DNA of 64,000 bases from positions 39,831 to 103,830 of the forward strand of contig SJRY01000232.1 in assembly GCA_011319805.1 (NCBI GenBank), written 5' to 3'. The notes below the pieces were generated by a model, which worked only from the letters and a program-made list of their open reading frames with translations, did no database searches and was not told where the DNA came from. Shown here in pieces: positions 59,626 to 64,000 of the stretch. The stretch's first letter is position 1. Each line of letters opens with the position of its first letter. The position numbers and the translations under genes are program-made. Source of the DNA: Macrocybe gigantea. Taxonomy: Eukaryota > Basidiomycota > Agaricomycetes > Agaricales > Callistosporiaceae.

Positions 59626-62600
59626 GAGGTGCTAAATCGCGACCCATACAACTGAAACAGACTCGCTTCGATACCGGATGTAGATCATCCCATACTCTGA
59701 AATACACCATTCCTGCCAAGCGATCTGAAGCACCAAGAAAAACCATCCAAGGGGACAAACCACCAAAGAGGAAAGAGCTCGCAGTACCAGCGAGGATACG
59801 AACACGAAAAGGAATCGCAACGATAACACCAGAAGTCGATAGCGGAGCGGATAGGACCTGCATCAACACCGCGATAGTAGCAAAAACAGGACTGAAGACA
59901 CGACGAATCAAGAAGATTCCCATCATAAATGCAGACGGATCACCCAATCGTCAGAAAACAGCAGACCGAGTAGCGGAGGTCCACATCGACATTAAAGGAC
60001 ACAAGGAGCATATGGAAGCCATCGTACTCGATATCGGAAAAACCGACATGCTACTAGGACATGACTGGCTTGTCTACCACAACCCAACAATCAAATGGAG
60101 GACAGGAGAAATTGTCTTCGACAGATGCCCAAAACGTGCAAAATAAACCACCAGACGATCAAGATACAGAAGGTGGCTGAACCAGCGAAAACCACAGCCA
60201 GCGACAAGACAGGAACCCAGATACCCCCATATCTGATCAGATTCAAACACCTCTTCAAGGAGAAGAACTTTGATCGCTTACCAGACCACAAAGAATGGGA
60301 CCATGAAATAAACTTAACGAAGGATGCACCCAAAACGATACCGAGCAAGGTCTACCCGATGACACAGAAAGAGCTAGAGGAACTAGATGCCTTCGTCGAA
60401 GAAGGATTACGAACAGGAAAAATACGCCCATCGAAATCACCTTACGCAGCACCCTGCTTCTTTCGCAATAAGAAGGATGGAAGCAAGCGACTCATCCAAG
60501 ACTACCGGGAAATAAACAAATATACGGTCAAGGACAAGTTTCCACTACCACGCATCAGCGAGCTCCTCGACGTACTACAAGGAGCAAAGTACTTTAGCAA
60601 GATCGATATTATCTGGGGTACAATAACGTGCGCATCCGGAAAGGGGACGAATGGAAGGCAGCCTTCCTAACAGCAAGAGGACTCTTCGAACCGACAGTCA
60701 TGTATTTTGGGCAGTGCAACGCACCAGGCACTTTTAGCCGAATGATGGCGAGCCTCTTCCAAGACCAAATACGAAGAAGAGTGTGCATAATCTATATGGA
60801 TGACATTATAATCATCGGACGAACACGAGAGGAACTCCAAAAGAACACCATAGAAGTCATGGAAATACTGAACAAGAACGACCTATTCATCAAAGGACCG
60901 AAATGCGTCTGGGAATCATCGAAAGTCCCAGTACTAGGATACATCGTAGGAGAAGGGAAGGTAGAAATGGAACCAGAAAAGATCACAGCCGTACAATCCT
61001 GGCCAACCCCAAAGACGAAGAAAGAACTACAAAAGTTCTTGGGATTCACGAACTTTTACCGACGATTCATCAAGGGATATGCAAAGGTCGCTAAACCCCT
61101 GACGGAGTTGACTGGAAACAAAACATTCCAGTGGACAGACAAGCAACAAGGCGCTTTCAAAGAACTGATCCAACATATAACCTCAGCACCATTCTAGCAC
61201 TACCACAGACAGAAGGAAAATTCCGAGTCGAAACGGACGCCTCAGGATATGCCATTGGAGCGGTACTATCACAACAGCAGAAAGGACTATGGCATCCGAT
61301 TGCATTCATTTCGAGATGCATGACCCCAGCAGAGCAAAACTACGAAATCTACGACAAGGAACTTCTTGCGATAATGGTCGCACTAAAGACATGGAGACAA
61401 TACCTCCTCGAAGCTCGAGAGAAGTTCGAAATATTGACGGATCACAAGAACCTATCATACTTCCGAAGCCGCAGCGACTCAATTCGAGACAGATTGGCTG
61501 GTACCTGAAATTACAGGAATACGACTACGAACTACGACACGTACCAGGAAAGGCGAATGGAAAAGCGGATGTCCTGTCACGAATGGCAGGATATGAAGAA
61601 AACCTAGCAGAGAAGGACGACATACAAATGATCAAAGAAGCAGCATTCATTCGACATCTGGAAGAGAATAATGAACGAGACTTCGAATTTATGATGTTCG
61701 AGGACGAACACCCACAGAAAGAAGAAGCAGAAAATAACGAAACAATACAAACAAGAGAATCACGATGATCGAATCCTCAAGGATAGAACAAATTCGACAA
61801 TGCACACGAAGGGAAACGATCGTAACAACAGGACTGAAGGAAAAACCACACTGGTTCACAGAAGACGACCACATCGTATATGTAGGAGGAAAATCTATGT
61901 TCCTCCAGACAACAAACTGAAGGAAAACATCATGTTTGAACACCACGACACACCCATCGGAGGACACCCAGGGCAATACCGCATGCACGAGCTCATAAGC
62001 CGCACCTATTGGTGGCCATCAATGCTGACAGACATCAAGAAGTATGTCAATGGATGCGAAACATGTCAGCGAAACAAAATCATCCGACAAAAGAAACACG
62101 CACCCCTGCACCCGCACGAAGTCCCACAACAACCATGGGAAGATATCGGAGTAGATCTCATAGGACCGCTACCCAGCTTGAACGGCTTTAACGCCATCGC
62201 CGCAGTCACAGACCGCCTGACCAAGATGATCCACCTAGTTCCCACAAAGACCGAACTCACAGCAGAAGGTCTCGCACGACTATACCGAGACAACGTGTGG
62301 CGGCTTCATGGAATTCCACGAAAGATCATCAGTGATCGAGGACCCCAGTTCGCAGCACGATTCATGACAGCACTTCTAAAATTACTCGGAACAAAGCAAA
62401 ACCTATCAACGGCCTATCACCCACAGACAGATGGACAGGCGGAGCGATCCCACCAAGAAACGGAAGCCTTCCTCAGAAGCTTCACAAACAACCTACAGGA
62501 CGATTGGGCAGAATGGATAGCAATTGCAGAGTACCAATACAATGACAAAGCACACCAGGGAACGAAGGAGACACCATTCTACCTCAACTATGGAATGCAC

Positions 62601-63243
62601 CCCTGGAAGGGAGAGCCGCAGACGACAGAAGGGAATAACCCCGCAGCAAAAGACTTCGTCAAAAGAATGAGCCAAATACGAAAGGAAGCAAATGCCGCGC
62701 TGCAATATGCACAAACACGAGCCAAAGACAATTACGACGCGAGACGAAAACCTGCCCGGAATACAAGAAAGGAGATAGAGTATGGCTAGAAGCCACCAAT
62801 ATCACAGTCAATCGACCATCAAAGAAGTTATCGGCACTCCGATACGGACCGTTCAAGGTGGTTGAAAAGAAAGGAGCCTCGGCATATCGCCTGGAACTCC
62901 CAGCATCATGGCAGCTGATACACCCCGTGTTCAATGAAACACTGCTCACGCCTTACAAAGGACCCCGTTTCAAGATACAAGAGCGACCATCACCACCACC
63001 CCTGAAATCATAAATGATGAAGAAGAGTACGAGATAGAAGAGATCCTAAAAAGGAAGAAACAAGGGAAGGGGACACTATTCCTGGTCAAATGGAAAGGAT
63101 ACGGACACGAAGAGAACACATGGATCAAAGAGAAGGAGCTGGGGAATGCGCAGCAAGCTCTAGACCACTTCCTAAAGAAGACTGCGAACCAGGATAAAAG
63201 GATCACGACAAGAGGGAAGAAGACCAAAAATCGCACTTCATGA
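59626..63243 (+). pseudogene. pol: PR-RT-RNaseH-IN-chromodomain, frame-broken
   Basis: Protease DSGADRTCIN (about 59838) and the LLGHDWL block. RT begins PYLIRFKHLFKEKNFDRLPD and has SPYAAPCFFRNKKDGSKRL, FPLPRISELLDVL, FGQCNAPGTFSRMMAS and the catalytic YMDD. RNase H has VETDASGYAIGAVLSQ and YDKELLAIMVALKTWRQYLL. The integrase zinc site has HHDTPIGGHPG...CETCQRNK, and its catalytic Asp-Asp-Glu are seen in GVDLIGPLPS, ISDRGPQFAA and DGQAERSHQE. Then come the GPF/Y region ALRYGPFKVVEKKGASAYRL and a chromodomain (EEYEIEEILKRKKQGKGTLF, LVKWKGYGHEENTWIKEKEL). Register changes lie near 60144, 60615, 61190, 61480, 61780, 62757 and 63000, most in the sense of one missing base. All catalytic residues are kept. 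Confidence 0.9.
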
Positions 63244-63658
63244 CCACCAACGCCCCCATCAGCATCGACAGCAGCGAGGGCAGCCGCGCACCTACCCCAA
63301 CCGCCCAAGCGACCTCGAGAATCTGGCAAGGATTCTCAATGCTAGCGACTACATGGACCCCTCGCCATCACACTCGGCGCATATATGCGCTATGTTATGA
63401 CCGTCCGCACGCACCTCTGGACCGGGAGAACCCCTGATGGGACCGGCCCCACTGCAGCTGAACGTATCGCGCTTCGCGAAGCAATGGAAATGCTTCGCAC
63501 AGAAAACCGGGCTTAAACTCCTCGCCACCACACTCCACCACATTCGCGCCTATAATGAAGAGCTCATTCATACATGGGCCCGCGTGCCGCGACCGCCTGG
63601 GAGACCAATACTGGGGGGGACAGCTGGACTAAGGTTTTTCGCGAGGACGCGAATCTAA
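63240..63658 (+). pseudogene. Extra 3' ORF of the chromovirus
   Basis: It starts at ATG 63240, overlapping the pol stop as ATGA (63240-63243): MTTNAPISIDSSEGSRAPTP and TSRIWQGFSML. After register changes near 63340 and 63400 come YMDPSPSHSAHICAML, GPAPLQLNVSRFAKQWKCFA and HIRAYNEELIHTWARVPRPP, ending RFFARTRI. No family recognised. Many chromoviruses have nothing between integrase and 3' LTR, so this frame is unusual. Confidence 0.5.
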
Positions 63659-63666
63659 AGAGAGGG
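63656..63666 (+). other. Polypurine tract of the chromovirus
   Basis: TAAAGAGAGGG lies three bases before the 3' LTR, the expected plus-strand primer position. Confidence 0.7.
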
Positions 63667-63669
63667 TGA

Positions 63670-63989
63670 TGTTACAGACGCCGCCCAAAGGACTATTCAT
63701 TTTCTTATCTTATCTTTCCCACATCCCTTATCTCCCCCATCATGCTGCGCAGCGCGCAGCCATCGAGTCATCTCACTTCCCTAGTCATCCTGAGTCATCT
63801 CCTTCCAGTCTTACTCATCCGCAGTCCACAGCATTGCGCAGCCCATGGTCCGTGCTCGAGTACTGTAGTGTATATAAGGACTCCCAGATGTACCAGTAAC
63901 GCTAGGCTTAATATTCCTTTTGCCATCATCTCAAGACCACTCTCGCACTTAGTCTGCCCGAGTCCTTCTGAGATTCGTCTAGCCTAACA
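63670..63989 (+). repeat. 3' LTR of the chromovirus
   Basis: 320 bp, one substitution relative to 57485-57804. It is followed directly by the target duplication CATCC. Confidence 0.95.
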
Positions 63990-64000
63990 CATCCCTCGCT
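63990..64000 (+). mobile_element. Target duplication and resumed copia interior
   Basis: CATCC (63990-63994) repeats the bases before the 5' LTR; the last six bases should again be copia internal sequence. The window ends here. Confidence 0.6.

Larger units (their letters stand above)
57485..63989 (+). mobile_element. Complete Ty3/Gypsy chromovirus with TSD CATCC
   Basis: A 6,505-bp LTR retrotransposon: LTR 57485-57804, primer site, ATG-free leader, gag with two zinc knuckles, protease, reverse transcriptase, RNase H, integrase, chromodomain, an extra 3' ORF, polypurine tract and LTR 63670-63989. It is flanked by the 5-bp duplication CATCC (57480-57484 and 63990-63994). Gene order PR-RT-RH-IN-chromodomain defines a chromovirus. 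LTRs begin TGTTAC and end TAACA and differ by a single base, so the insertion is very recent. The internal plus strand is strongly A- and purine-rich, unlike the host. About ten single-base frame breaks interrupt the coding region. Confidence 0.95.

Noticed and set aside
1..64000. CRISPR arrays, operons, ribosome-binding sites, prophage
   Set aside because: The spliced gene structure is eukaryotic and no regularly spaced repeat array is present.

Overview
The window looks like nuclear DNA of a filamentous basidiomycete, most likely an Agaricomycete. Genes are compact, sit on both strands and are split by many short GT-AG introns of roughly 45-70 bases. The gene content is fungal: IML2, KRE33/NAT10, URC1, HUL5, eIF3e, a class II DAHP synthase and several ICMT-like membrane methyltransferases. 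No bacterial features were seen. The extreme left edge holds an AT-rich palindromic repeat.

Left third (1-23 kb), reading frames intact: an IML2/TTC39-type protein, a JEN1-type carboxylate transporter and the rRNA/tRNA cytidine acetyltransferase KRE33 lie on the minus strand. On the plus strand follow a tandem pair of secreted acid phosphatases with a shared promoter element, an orphan low-complexity protein whose upstream region carries a third copy of that element, the uracil-catabolism protein URC1 and a voltage-gated potassium channel. About 2.4 kb of apparently empty DNA comes next.

Middle (23-57 kb): four ICMT-like methyltransferase genes lie between 23.2 and 44.8 kb. The first two belong to an approximately 1 kb segmental duplication that also copied the promoter and first codons of the neighbouring DAHP synthase. 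Around them are a broken aminoglycoside-phosphotransferase-like gene, an intact DAHP synthase, the HECT ligase HUL5, an SRPK-type kinase, an EH-like proline-rich protein, a MYND zinc-finger protein, an MFS transporter, a zinc-type dehydrogenase/quinone reductase, a cytochrome-type D-lactate dehydrogenase and eIF3e.

Right end (57-64 kb): a nested set of insertions. The first 28 bases of a tRNA-Glu-like gene end at a 309-bp Ty1/copia LTR followed by an initiator-Met-tRNA primer site. That copia element is interrupted by a complete 6.5-kb Ty3/Gypsy chromovirus with 320-bp LTRs that differ at one base and a CATCC target duplication. The chromovirus has an 11-nt primer site that is the exact complement of its own predicted RNA 5' end, as in Tf1 self-priming. 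It also has a leader of about 1,050 nt without a single ATG, and an extra 3' ORF whose ATG overlaps the pol stop.

From about 25 kb onward many coding regions (APH-like gene, second ICMT copy, HUL5, kinase, EH-like gene, MYND gene, D-LDH, eIF3e and most of the chromovirus) carry one-base frame breaks, almost all in the sense of a missing base beside a short homopolymer. An essential translation factor and a nearly new retroelement are both affected, so consensus errors must be excluded before any of these is called a pseudogene.
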